30,088 bases of DNA. Source: UMGS755 sp045652815 (GTDB lineage Bacteria; Bacillota; Clostridia; UBA1381; UBA9506). This document shows, one piece after another, positions 14,480 to 21,399 of this stretch. Within the stretch, counting starts at the first letter, position 1; each line of letters opens with the position of its first letter. The notes beneath the pieces are model-generated. The model saw only the letters and a program-made list of their open reading frames with translations. It was not told the origin of the DNA and ran no database searches. The stretch spans positions 1-30,088 of the forward strand of contig JAZOLH010000058.1 of NCBI GenBank assembly GCA_045652815.1, in the 5' to 3' direction. The position numbers and the translations under genes were made by a program.

Positions 14480-15952
14480 TTATCTGATGATATGCTCTTG
14501 GTTATCCACCAAAGCACACCAGACAAGTTCTAGCTTGCCCGCTTCATTTTCTACATAACAGGGTTTCATCGATTTAATAAATAACGGTTCTTTGCCTGTA
14601 TGCAGTTTATCAACAAGCAAATCCGCCGCCTGAATCATGGGCACCAGTTGCACAATCTCATTGGTTTCATCGTAAGAACCGATGCATTGACGATACGATT
14701 TTAAGGAACCGTTTTCAATCTCAATTTCAATGGTGTGGTGGGCTGTTCCGTTGACCTCTGAGCAAACCCTCGTTCCGTTTAAAGCATAGTCAAAGCAAAT
14801 GCGATAAGCCCCTTGTTTATCCGCATTTTCAACCAGGTCACTGCTGATAACCAGTTTATCAAACACACCCGGTGCAATTTTACGGCAAAGCGTTTCTACG
14901 AAATTAACAGCATCTGCTGTTGCATCATATACATCGTAGCCCGAAACATTAGCACCACCCGTTAAATCAAAGCCACGACCGCCGGGTACCGTCTGATACA
15001 CCAGCATACCTTCGGGATAGAGCGTGAGTGTTGCATTGTTTTCCACAAATACACGGGCATCGTTTAAATCCGTATATTTTCGCATGGTACGGTTGTTAAT
15101 GGAAAAGGCATCCAATATGGATTCAACCGTTCCGTCACTGAGCAGTCTTCTGCCTTCATCATCGCCGATATGTTCCACTGCTGGCTTTGCTGCAGGCGCC
15201 AGATCGATCAGGAGCATCGGGTCAAACAAAACTTTGGTAGCGGCTCCGTCTTGCTCTTTATGGAAATTGAGTTCAAAGGAATAGGAGTTCGTGCCGCCTG
15301 CTTCCTTTTCCATCATTTCATCCATTTCTTTTGTCAATTCCGTTTTATCCGCTTCAATCATATAGCGATAAAACGTACCGCTTTTTTCATCCTTAAAGTA
15401 AAGAGATATATCATTTAAAATACCATCGTGTAAACCAATAACATAGCCACTGACAACAGACAGATCATCGCTGAAGCGGGTTTTCTCCTTGCCGCAAATA
15501 CCATAAGACAACAAGCGGAAGTCGCTGGCCTTACCATAATCCACATAAATGGATTTTCCTTTCAAGGCCGATAAATAGGCCTCTTCATCCACGGTCTCAC
15601 GGGATTTTAACGTATAGTCCCCTTCCATAGCGCCCGCAACCATATCGACCGATAAGTTTCTGACTTTGCGATAGTTCTCTGAACCATCTGTATAAACAAG
15701 GCGTTTGCCCGCACTGTTTAAAACGATTTTTTCGGGTTTTAAAAGCGTTTGCAGATTTTCGGAAAAATCGGCTTCATTGGTGCCATCAAACAAGCTGATG
15801 ATGGGGTTTAAAATACTTCTGCCAAGGCCCGAAAGCAGATTCTCCTGTCCGCTGGGACGGAAATAACGACTGGACCAAATCTGATATACCAAAATAAAGG
15901 CAACAAAAACAGAGACAACAAGCATTATATTTTGAATGTGTTTTTTGAACAT
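14480..15952 (-). CDS. walH: WalH (YycH), membrane regulator of the WalK sensor kinase
   Basis: A 490-residue protein with one N-terminal membrane helix (about 8-26, NIMLVVSVFVAFILVYQIW) and a large extracytoplasmic region, the topology of YycH. Size, the trailing LELVWCALVDNQE segment and its position between walK and walI support the call. YycH works with WalI to tune WalK activity at the division site in Bacillus. The ATG at 15952 has GGAGG 7 bases upstream. The 130 bases before it hold a long RNA hairpin (16005-16070) and a second small CTGCC-GGCAG hairpin (15972-15986) close to the ribosome binding site, so its translation relative to the upstream genes may be controlled. Sequence conservation in this family is low. 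Confidence 0.83.
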   Translation of the reverse strand: MFKKHIQNIMLVVSVFVAFILVYQIWSSRYFRPSGQENLLSGLGRSILNPIISLFDGTNEADFSENLQTLLKPEKIVLNSAGKRLVYTDGSENYRKVRNLSVDMVAGAMEGDYTLKSRETVDEEAYLSALKGKSIYVDYGKASDFRLLSYGICGKEKTRFSDDLSVVSGYVIGLHDGILNDISLYFKDEKSGTFYRYMIEADKTELTKEMDEMMEKEAGGTNSYSFELNFHKEQDGAATKVLFDPMLLIDLAPAAKPAVEHIGDDEGRRLLSDGTVESILDAFSINNRTMRKYTDLNDARVFVENNATLTLYPEGMLVYQTVPGGRGFDLTGGANVSGYDVYDATADAVNFVETLCRKIAPGVFDKLVISSDLVENADKQGAYRICFDYALNGTRVCSEVNGTAHHTIEIEIENGSLKSYRQCIGSYDETNEIVQLVPMIQAADLLVDKLHTGKEPLFIKSMKPCYVENEAGKLELVWCALVDNQEHIIR

Positions 15953-16004
15953 AACCTTGCCTCCCCGTCTTCTGCCTTTTCGGCAGGAATTTAGTCATAA
16001 TAAC

Positions 16005-16070
16005 GTAAAATGGGACATCCGTCGTTTTCAATCCCTTCGGACGAAAACCACCGAGACGCCCCATCTTTAC
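16005..16070 (-). other. Long structured RNA hairpin between the secreted-protein gene and walH
   Basis: On the minus strand the outer arms GTAAAGATGGGGCGTC and GATGTCCCATTTTAC pair over about 15 bp with one bulged A and G-U pairs. After an internal loop, GTTTTC-GTCC pairs with GGAT-T-GAAAAC around a GAAG tip. No T-tract follows, so it is not a standard terminator. It could be an mRNA processing or stabilising element, or a small riboregulator. Confidence 0.6.
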
Positions 16071-16082
16071 ACAATGTTACAA

Positions 16083-16571
16083 TTAATTAAAGATACTGCT
16101 GATAATACCCTTAATCCTGTCCATAAATCCTTCACTCAGCACATTCACTTCAAACTTAACCACTGTGTAAGTTGAATCGTCCATAGCGCCACGGATTAAG
16201 AATTTGTTTGCACCGGAATTCAGATCTACCTGACCGGCAAACAACATTGTTGAACCAACCACTGCTTCAAGCGGCACTTCACCGTTGGTGATTTTATGGT
16301 AGGCGCCGGTAGAATAATTGTAGCGATATACAGAAACCAATGCGCCCTGAGGTGCCGTTGCGGAAATCGGCAACTTTTTGTTGTTGGTTGAGGTTATCAG
16401 CTGCTCAGGTGCTTTAAGTGTAACAAGACCTTCTGCGGTTGAACTCACTTCAGCAGATAACACATCGGGTGCTGCAGCAAAAGCAGGCACGCTCATGGCT
16501 ACCATGCAGAGAAGCAGAACAAACGCCACTGCGGATTTTATCAATTTGTAAACTGATTGCTTCCTAGTCAT
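16083..16571 (-). CDS. Small secreted protein of unknown function in the wal operon
   Basis: A 162-residue protein with a clear Sec signal peptide: basic MTRKQSVYKLIKSA, hydrophobic core VAFVLLLCMVAMSV and cleavage after PAFA. The mature part (about 125 residues) looks beta-rich, with a TLKAPEQLITSTNNKKLPISATAPQGALVSVYRYN stretch suggesting an Ig-like fold, and ends in a short amphipathic helix. No catalytic motif, lipobox or sortase signal is visible. The ATG at 16571 is chosen because AGGAGG lies 8 bases upstream; an in-frame GTG three codons earlier directly abuts that site. It sits between walK and walH, behind its own promoter with a WalR-box match. A role in envelope sensing is inferred from context only. 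Confidence 0.75.
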   Translation of the reverse strand: MTRKQSVYKLIKSAVAFVLLLCMVAMSVPAFAAAPDVLSAEVSSTAEGLVTLKAPEQLITSTNNKKLPISATAPQGALVSVYRYNYSTGAYHKITNGEVPLEAVVGSTMLFAGQVDLNSGANKFLIRGAMDDSTYTVVKFEVNVLSEGFMDRIKGIISSIFN

Positions 16572-16655
16572 GATCAACACCTCCTATGCAGTCAAACTCA
16601 AACAATCAAGTCCGATTTATCGAAAAACGGACATTTTTTCATGATTTGTATACAC

Positions 16656-16661
16656 ATTATA
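16656..16661 (-). promoter_or_regulatory. Internal promoter -10 before the secreted-protein gene
   Basis: Minus strand TATAAT with extended -10 TGA. No acceptable -35 hexamer lies 17 bases upstream; that position is occupied by the WalR-box match, as expected of an activator-dependent promoter. It would drive the secreted protein, walH, walI, obg and ispE. Confidence 0.65.
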
Positions 16662-16671
16662 TCATACGTTT

Positions 16672-16688
16672 TTTACAAACGTGTTACA
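16672..16688 (-). promoter_or_regulatory. WalR-box match at the internal wal promoter
   Basis: Minus strand reads TGTAAC-ACGTT-TGTAAA, a perfect fit to the published WalR/YycF consensus TGTWAH-N5-TGTWAH. The box covers the -35 region, ending 10 bases before the -10 TATAAT. WalR is encoded about 1.8 kb upstream in the same operon, so positive autoregulation of the distal half is likely. Confidence 0.68.
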
Positions 16689-16731
16689 GAAAGATTATGT
16701 TCCATTTACATTTTTTGAAACATTTTCTTTC

Positions 16732-18498
16732 TTATTCATCAATTTCAGGGGGAAAAACCGGTAAAGAAATGCTAACTTCTGTACCCTTATGGAGCACACT
16801 ATCAATAGAAATGGTGCCCTCGTGGTTTTCCACAATGCCCTTGGAAATCGCAAGACCAAGACCTGTACCACCCTTTTCACGACTTCTTGCCTTATCAACG
16901 CGGTAGAAACGTTCAAAGATACGTCCTAAATCTTTTTCAGGGATACCGATACCTGTATCTTTTACCTTAATATAAATACTGTTAAAGATACGTTCGGCAA
17001 ACACTTCAATCTTGCCACCGTTGGGCGTGTATTTAATAGAGTTGGAAATAATGTTATATAAAAGTTGCTCTAAACGGTCACGGTCGCCATAGAAATCTTC
17101 AAAGTTGCCTTTTGTTTTCAGCGTCAGTCTGTGACCCTGCTCTTTGGCAACAAGCCCCATGGTGTCAACCACGTCAGAAAGCAACACTTTCATATCGAAA
17201 ACGCTTTTTTTGAGTTGGTCAGACTGTTCGAGGCTCGACAGCACCAGAAGGTCTTTAACCAGCCTTGTCATACGGTCGGTTTCGTTTACGATGGTGTGAA
17301 TAAAGGTAACGGGGAAATCTGTGCCCTCTGCCATGTCAATCAGCGTTTCCGCATAGGACTTAACCGTGGTCAGAGGCGTTCTGAGTTCGTGAGAGACATT
17401 TGCCACAAACTCACGACGTGCCATTTCCAGTTTTGCCTGACGGGTAATATCGTGAAGCACAACCAAAACGCTACCCGTGTTATCCAGTTCATCTTCAAAG
17501 ACAACGAAACTTGCCTTGATGGAAACTTCTTTTAGGTCAATATCTCGCTCCATATAGCGATTATCTTCTAAATATAATAAGTCGCCCAGGCGGATATCTG
17601 CATTCTGTTTTTCAAAGAAGGAATCGAATTCAATCTCTTCATCTTCCTCAAGCGAGAGCATTTTACGGGCGGTGGCGTTGATGTGAATGAGCTTACCGTC
17701 AGTTTGAAAAGCCATAACGCCATCGGTCATATTTTCCAAAATAGCTTCAATTTTGTTGTTCTCCGTTGACATCTGAAGCATCGCTTCCTGCAGTTTGGAA
17801 GACATATCATTGAAAGTATCAGTCAGCGTACCGATTTCATCATCGGACTTAGCTTCAATTTTATTGCCGAATTCACCCTCTGCCAAATGCTGTGCCTTAT
17901 TGGTCAAATTCTTGATAGGCGTTGTGATGGTACGGGAGAGAAAATAACCAATCAGAAGTGAAATGGAAACGCCTAAAAGCAGGGCCTGCAGAATAATACC
18001 GAAAATCTTTTGAATAACGGTGGTTAACTCCTGCATTGTATCCCGCACGTAGATGATATAAGAAAATCCGCTACCGGAAACAGGAACTGCATAGTCCATC
18101 ATGGATGCCGCAGGGCTCACCTTGCGACCCACCTGACCGGACATAGCCATAATATAGTTGGGGGTTTGTGTTGAAAAATCATCACCCACAGGAGCGGAAC
18201 TATCAATAACCTGTCCTGATTTTCCGTCAATGACATAGTAATTTCGGTAAGAGTCAATACCCATACGCGCCATATAAGCCGACATAACCTGCGTTACATA
18301 GGTTTCATCGCTTGCGGCGGCACCGGTCTGGACCTGTTCAATAAAGGATTCAGTGAAAATGGAGTCCATTTCATCTGCAAATAAATTATAATAAGAATTG
18401 GTAACGGATAAAACCAAAAACGTGCCGGCTACGCTCATAATCGCCATAACCATCAGCACAAAAATCATTACAATTTTCCATTGCAGACCTTTAAACAT
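16732..18498 (-). CDS. walK: Sensor histidine kinase WalK (YycG/VicK)
   Basis: Membrane kinase of the essential WalRK system controlling wall hydrolases. The 588-residue protein has TM1 (about 9-31), an extracytoplasmic sensor region (about 32-162), TM2 (about 165-188), HAMP (about 189-241), a PAS domain (about 245-355), the dimerisation domain with phospho-acceptor His370 in FVANVSHELRTPLTT, and an HATPase domain with NIISNSIKYTPNGG (N box), DTGIGIP (G1) and GGTGLGLAI (G2). All catalytic motifs are intact. The layout matches Firmicute WalK. The ATG at 18498 has a modest site (AGGTCGATGGGG). It lies 21 bases after walR; 160 bases with an internal promoter separate it from the next gene. Confidence 0.96.
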   Translation of the reverse strand: MFKGLQWKIVMIFVLMVMAIMSVAGTFLVLSVTNSYYNLFADEMDSIFTESFIEQVQTGAAASDETYVTQVMSAYMARMGIDSYRNYYVIDGKSGQVIDSSAPVGDDFSTQTPNYIMAMSGQVGRKVSPAASMMDYAVPVSGSGFSYIIYVRDTMQELTTVIQKIFGIILQALLLGVSISLLIGYFLSRTITTPIKNLTNKAQHLAEGEFGNKIEAKSDDEIGTLTDTFNDMSSKLQEAMLQMSTENNKIEAILENMTDGVMAFQTDGKLIHINATARKMLSLEEDEEIEFDSFFEKQNADIRLGDLLYLEDNRYMERDIDLKEVSIKASFVVFEDELDNTGSVLVVLHDITRQAKLEMARREFVANVSHELRTPLTTVKSYAETLIDMAEGTDFPVTFIHTIVNETDRMTRLVKDLLVLSSLEQSDQLKKSVFDMKVLLSDVVDTMGLVAKEQGHRLTLKTKGNFEDFYGDRDRLEQLLYNIISNSIKYTPNGGKIEVFAERIFNSIYIKVKDTGIGIPEKDLGRIFERFYRVDKARSREKGGTGLGLAISKGIVENHEGTISIDSVLHKGTEVSISLPVFPPEIDE

Positions 18499-18519
18499 AC
18501 CCCATCGACCTACCCTTTT

Positions 18520-19227
18520 TTACTCGGTGATTTTGTTAAAATAGTAACCCACACCACGTTTGGTTAAAATATAAGTGGGATTAGAAGAATCGTTTTCTAA
18601 CTTTTCACGCAAACGACGAACCGTTACGTCAACCGTTCTCACATCACCGTAAAATTCATAGCCCCAAACGTTAGAAAGGAGCGCTTCACGGGAGAAAATG
18701 CGATTGGGCTGTTCAACCAGATATTTTAAAAGTTCGTATTCACGCAAAGTCAAATCCAGCACCTGACCGTTTTTGATAACCTCATATTTTGTGGTGTTAA
18801 TCAAAAGGTCGGGGGCTGCTTTAATGATATCCTGCGGTGCAGATTCTTCCTTTGTATCTCCTGCAAAGCGGCGCATATTGGCTTTTACGCGCGCCATTAC
18901 TTCGCGGATACTGAAGGGTTTTGTTATGTAGTCATCCGCGCCCAGTTCTAAACCCAATACCTTGTCAACCTCTTCTTCGCGGGCTGTAATCATAATAATG
19001 GGTACGTTGGATTTTTCGCGGATTCGTTTGCAAACATCAAAGCCGTCTAACTTCGGCAACATAATGTCTAACAGAATTAAATCGGGATTTTCGGTTAAGG
19101 CAAGGTTTAAACCCATTTCACCGTCACCGGCACCCAGCACGGTAAATCCCTCTTTTTCTAAATTAAATTTCAGAATGTCAAGAATCGGTTTTTCGTCATC
19201 AACAACTAAAACAACACGGTCCATCAT
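18520..19227 (-). CDS. walR: Response regulator WalR (YycF/VicR)
   Basis: OmpR-type transcription factor, the partner of WalK. The 235-residue protein has a receiver domain with acidic pair DDE (10-12), phospho-acceptor Asp54 in LILLDIMLP, Thr in MITARE and Lys in ITKPF, then a winged-helix DNA-binding domain (about 135-232) containing LTLREYELLKYLVEQPNRIFSREALLSNVWGYEFYGDVRTVDV and the RRLREKLE recognition helix typical of WalR. The target motif of WalR (TGTWAH-N5-TGTWAH) is found in this window at 16672 and 9271. The first ATG at 19227 follows a GGGGTGG stretch. Confidence 0.96.
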   Translation of the reverse strand: MMDRVVLVVDDEKPILDILKFNLEKEGFTVLGAGDGEMGLNLALTENPDLILLDIMLPKLDGFDVCKRIREKSNVPIIMITAREEEVDKVLGLELGADDYITKPFSIREVMARVKANMRRFAGDTKEESAPQDIIKAAPDLLINTTKYEVIKNGQVLDLTLREYELLKYLVEQPNRIFSREALLSNVWGYEFYGDVRTVDVTVRRLREKLENDSSNPTYILTKRGVGYYFNKITE

Positions 19228-19263
19228 GCCACCCCTTTTTCGTTTTTGGAAGTCTTGAATGTC

Positions 19264-19800
19264 TTATTCGTAGTCAAAACCCAGTTCAATGGCTTTAACG
19301 TTCTTTTCATACAGTGCCTGTTTGGAAGCAGGGATACTCTTTTCCAAACCTGCTTTGAGTTCATCCATAGTGTAAAGACCGGTTTCCTTAATCAGACGGC
19401 CAACGATAATCATATTGCCTAAATTGCCCAGATCATTTTCCATTGCAATTTCACGAGCAGGAATTTTAACAACGGTTACATCGTCGCGTTCTACTTCACG
19501 GTTTACCATAGAACTGTCAACGATGATAATGCCGCCTGCGGGCAATGTTTTTTCAAATTTATCCAAAGAAGGTCTGTTCATAGCAATCAGAACATCCGGA
19601 TTGGGGATGATCGGAGAGCCAACAGGCTTTTCGGAGATAACAACGCTGCAGTTTGCGGTACCACCACGCATTTCAGGGCCATAAGACGGAAGCCAAGAAA
19701 CCTCACGTTCTGCCTTTAAACCTGCATATGCTAATACCTTGCCGGCAAACAAAATACCCTGTCCGCCGAAACCGGCTAACATAATTTTACAACTTTTCAT
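19264..19800 (-). CDS. 2-oxoacid:acceptor oxidoreductase gamma subunit, orphan
   Basis: A 178-residue protein of the pyruvate/2-oxoacid:ferredoxin oxidoreductase gamma-subunit family. It has the signature GFGGQGILFAGKVLAYAG near the N-terminus and PSYGPEMRGGTANCSVVIS at about 39-57, followed by the PDVLIAMN core. In working enzymes (Kor, Vor, Por) this subunit partners alpha, beta and ferredoxin subunits to oxidise 2-oxoacids to acyl-CoA. None of those lies next to it here: the neighbours are murA and walR. It may join subunits encoded elsewhere. The ATG at 19800 has AGGAAA upstream. It is probably co-transcribed with murA (80-base gap with no terminator) and walR (36-base gap). Confidence 0.88.
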   Translation of the reverse strand: MKSCKIMLAGFGGQGILFAGKVLAYAGLKAEREVSWLPSYGPEMRGGTANCSVVISEKPVGSPIIPNPDVLIAMNRPSLDKFEKTLPAGGIIIVDSSMVNREVERDDVTVVKIPAREIAMENDLGNLGNMIIVGRLIKETGLYTMDELKAGLEKSIPASKQALYEKNVKAIELGFDYE

Positions 19801-19880
19801 TCTTTTTTCCTAACCTTTCTGCTCACGCATATATTGTCCCGCGCGCCTATGTGAGCTCTGCAAGCGTTCTGGGGAATTAA

Positions 19881-21137
19881 CTAATTATCTTCGCGGTAAA
19901 TTTCCGCACCTAAGTTTTTGAATTTTTCAACCAGATTGTCATAACCACGGTCAATGTGGACAATCTCGGTGATTTCCGTTGTACCGTTTGCCATCAGACC
20001 TGCAATAACCATAGCCGCACCACCGCGGAGGTCTGTTGCGCGAACGGGCGCACCTTCTAACTGGTCAATGCCTGTGATGAAAGCGTTTTTACCGTCAACA
20101 CGGATGTTGGCACCCATACGAATCAGTTCGCCAACATACTGGAAGCGGTTATCCCAAACACCCTCGGTTACCTGACTCATGCCTTTTGCTGTTGTGAGCA
20201 GCGTCACAAACTGGGGCTGCATATCTGTGGGGAAACCGGGATACGGAAGGGTTTTAATTTTCACATCCTTGTATGAAGGCGCACCTTCTACACGGATGGC
20301 ATCGTCAAATTCTGTAATTTTAGCACCGATTTCAATCAACTTGGCACTAATGGAATCCATATGTTCGGGAATTACGTTTTTCACCAGAACATCACCGCCC
20401 GTCGCCGCCGCCGCAACCATAAATGTGCCGGCTTCAATCTGATCGGGAATAATGGAATAAGCGCCACCGGATAAACTTTTAACACCGGTGATTTTAATTC
20501 TGTCGGTACCGGCACCTTTAATTTTGGCGCCCATAGCATTTAAAAATTCTGCCACACAAACAATGTGAGGTTCTTTTGCCGCATTTTCAATCACGGTCTG
20601 ACCTTCGGCCAGTGCCGCAGCCAGCATAATATTGATGGTCGCACCAACGCTGACAACATCCAGATAAATGTTTGCACCGCTAAGGGTTTCTGCCTTGGCC
20701 ATAATGGAATCACCTTTTTGGTTAACCACAGCGCCCATAGCCTCAAAACCTTTTAAGTGCAAATCAATGGGTCTGGGGCCAAACCAGCAACCGCCGGGCA
20801 TCGCCGCAATGGCAGAACGGAAACGACCCAGCATTGCACCTAACAGATAGTAAGAAGCACGCATCTTACGCATCAGCGGGTCGGCCTCTTCCAGTTTATG
20901 TACATTGCGGGCATCGATGCGGAGGGTTGTTTCGTCAATAAAGTCAGCCTCTGCGCCCATATTTTTTAATATGTTAACAATTACCTGAACATCTTTAATG
21001 TTGGGTACGTTCTCGATGGTGCAAACACCATCCACCAAAATAGCAGCGGGTATAACGGCAACAACAGCATTTTTAGCACCACTGATGGTGACTTCACCTG
21101 TCAGTCGTTTGCCTCCTTTAACCACTATTTTCTCCAA
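19881..21137 (-). CDS. murA: UDP-N-acetylglucosamine 1-carboxyvinyltransferase MurA
   Basis: First committed enzyme of peptidoglycan synthesis, transferring enolpyruvate from PEP to UDP-GlcNAc; target of fosfomycin. The 418-residue protein has Lys22 in GAKNA, catalytic Cys117 in MPGGCWFGPRPIDLHLKGFEAMGA, the PDQIEAGTFM loop and DLRGGAAMVIAGLMANGTTEI, all intact; Cys (not Asp) predicts fosfomycin sensitivity at this enzyme. The start is a TTG at 21137, since the product begins MEKIVVKGGKRLTGEV as in relatives and a GGGG site lies 9 bases upstream. It heads the minus-strand block that continues into walRK. Firmicutes often have two MurA paralogs; only one is visible here. Confidence 0.97.
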   Translation of the reverse strand: MEKIVVKGGKRLTGEVTISGAKNAVVAVIPAAILVDGVCTIENVPNIKDVQVIVNILKNMGAEADFIDETTLRIDARNVHKLEEADPLMRKMRASYYLLGAMLGRFRSAIAAMPGGCWFGPRPIDLHLKGFEAMGAVVNQKGDSIMAKAETLSGANIYLDVVSVGATINIMLAAALAEGQTVIENAAKEPHIVCVAEFLNAMGAKIKGAGTDRIKITGVKSLSGGAYSIIPDQIEAGTFMVAAAATGGDVLVKNVIPEHMDSISAKLIEIGAKITEFDDAIRVEGAPSYKDVKIKTLPYPGFPTDMQPQFVTLLTTAKGMSQVTEGVWDNRFQYVGELIRMGANIRVDGKNAFITGIDQLEGAPVRATDLRGGAAMVIAGLMANGTTEITEIVHIDRGYDNLVEKFKNLGAEIYREDN

Positions 21138-21178
21138 ATTTCACATCCCCTTACTTTATCAATTCGCAAAAATGCAAA

Positions 21179-21196
21179 TAGGTACAAGCATACCTA
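21179..21196 (-). promoter_or_regulatory. Inverted repeat at the murA transcription start
   Basis: TAGGTA-CAAGCA-TACCTA, perfect 6-bp arms with a 6-base spacer, 5 bases downstream of the murA -10. The position fits an operator that would block initiation, or a hairpin at the very 5' end of the mRNA. Confidence 0.45.
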
Positions 21197-21201
21197 GTAT
21201 C

Positions 21202-21229
21202 ATTATACCATCTCCACCGAAAAAATCAA
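21202..21229 (-). promoter_or_regulatory. Promoter of the murA-wal operon
   Basis: Minus strand: -35 TTGATT (21224-21229), 16-base spacer, -10 TATAAT (21202-21207) with extended -10 TGG. It is divergent from the lysS promoter. Confidence 0.75.
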
Positions 21230-21277
21230 TAGTTTTTAGAGATATTAAGGATATTTTGTAAAATATTTAAAAAGTGT

Positions 21278-21306
21278 TTTACAAATTGGAATATATATGA
21301 TATAAT
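21278..21306 (+). promoter_or_regulatory. Promoter of lysS
   Basis: -35 TTTACA (21278-21283), 17-base spacer, -10 TATAAT (21301-21306) with extended -10 TGA. A leader of about 85 bases follows, containing only a small TTGCC-TCA-GGCAA hairpin and no T-box or L-box features. Confidence 0.8.
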
Positions 21307-21399
21307 ATAAAGACATATGATTACAATGGCAAAAATTTGACTTTCTTTTCTTTGCCTCAGGCAAAAATAAGATAACGACAAAACTGGGAGGTTCCTTAC

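Noticed and set aside
14497..14510. TTATCCACC near the end of walH as a DnaA box
   Set aside because: Single, one mismatch from consensus, inside coding sequence and far from dnaA; expected by chance.
21307..21399. T-box or lysine riboswitch before lysS
   Set aside because: The leader of about 85 bases has only a small hairpin and no conserved T-box or L-box elements.
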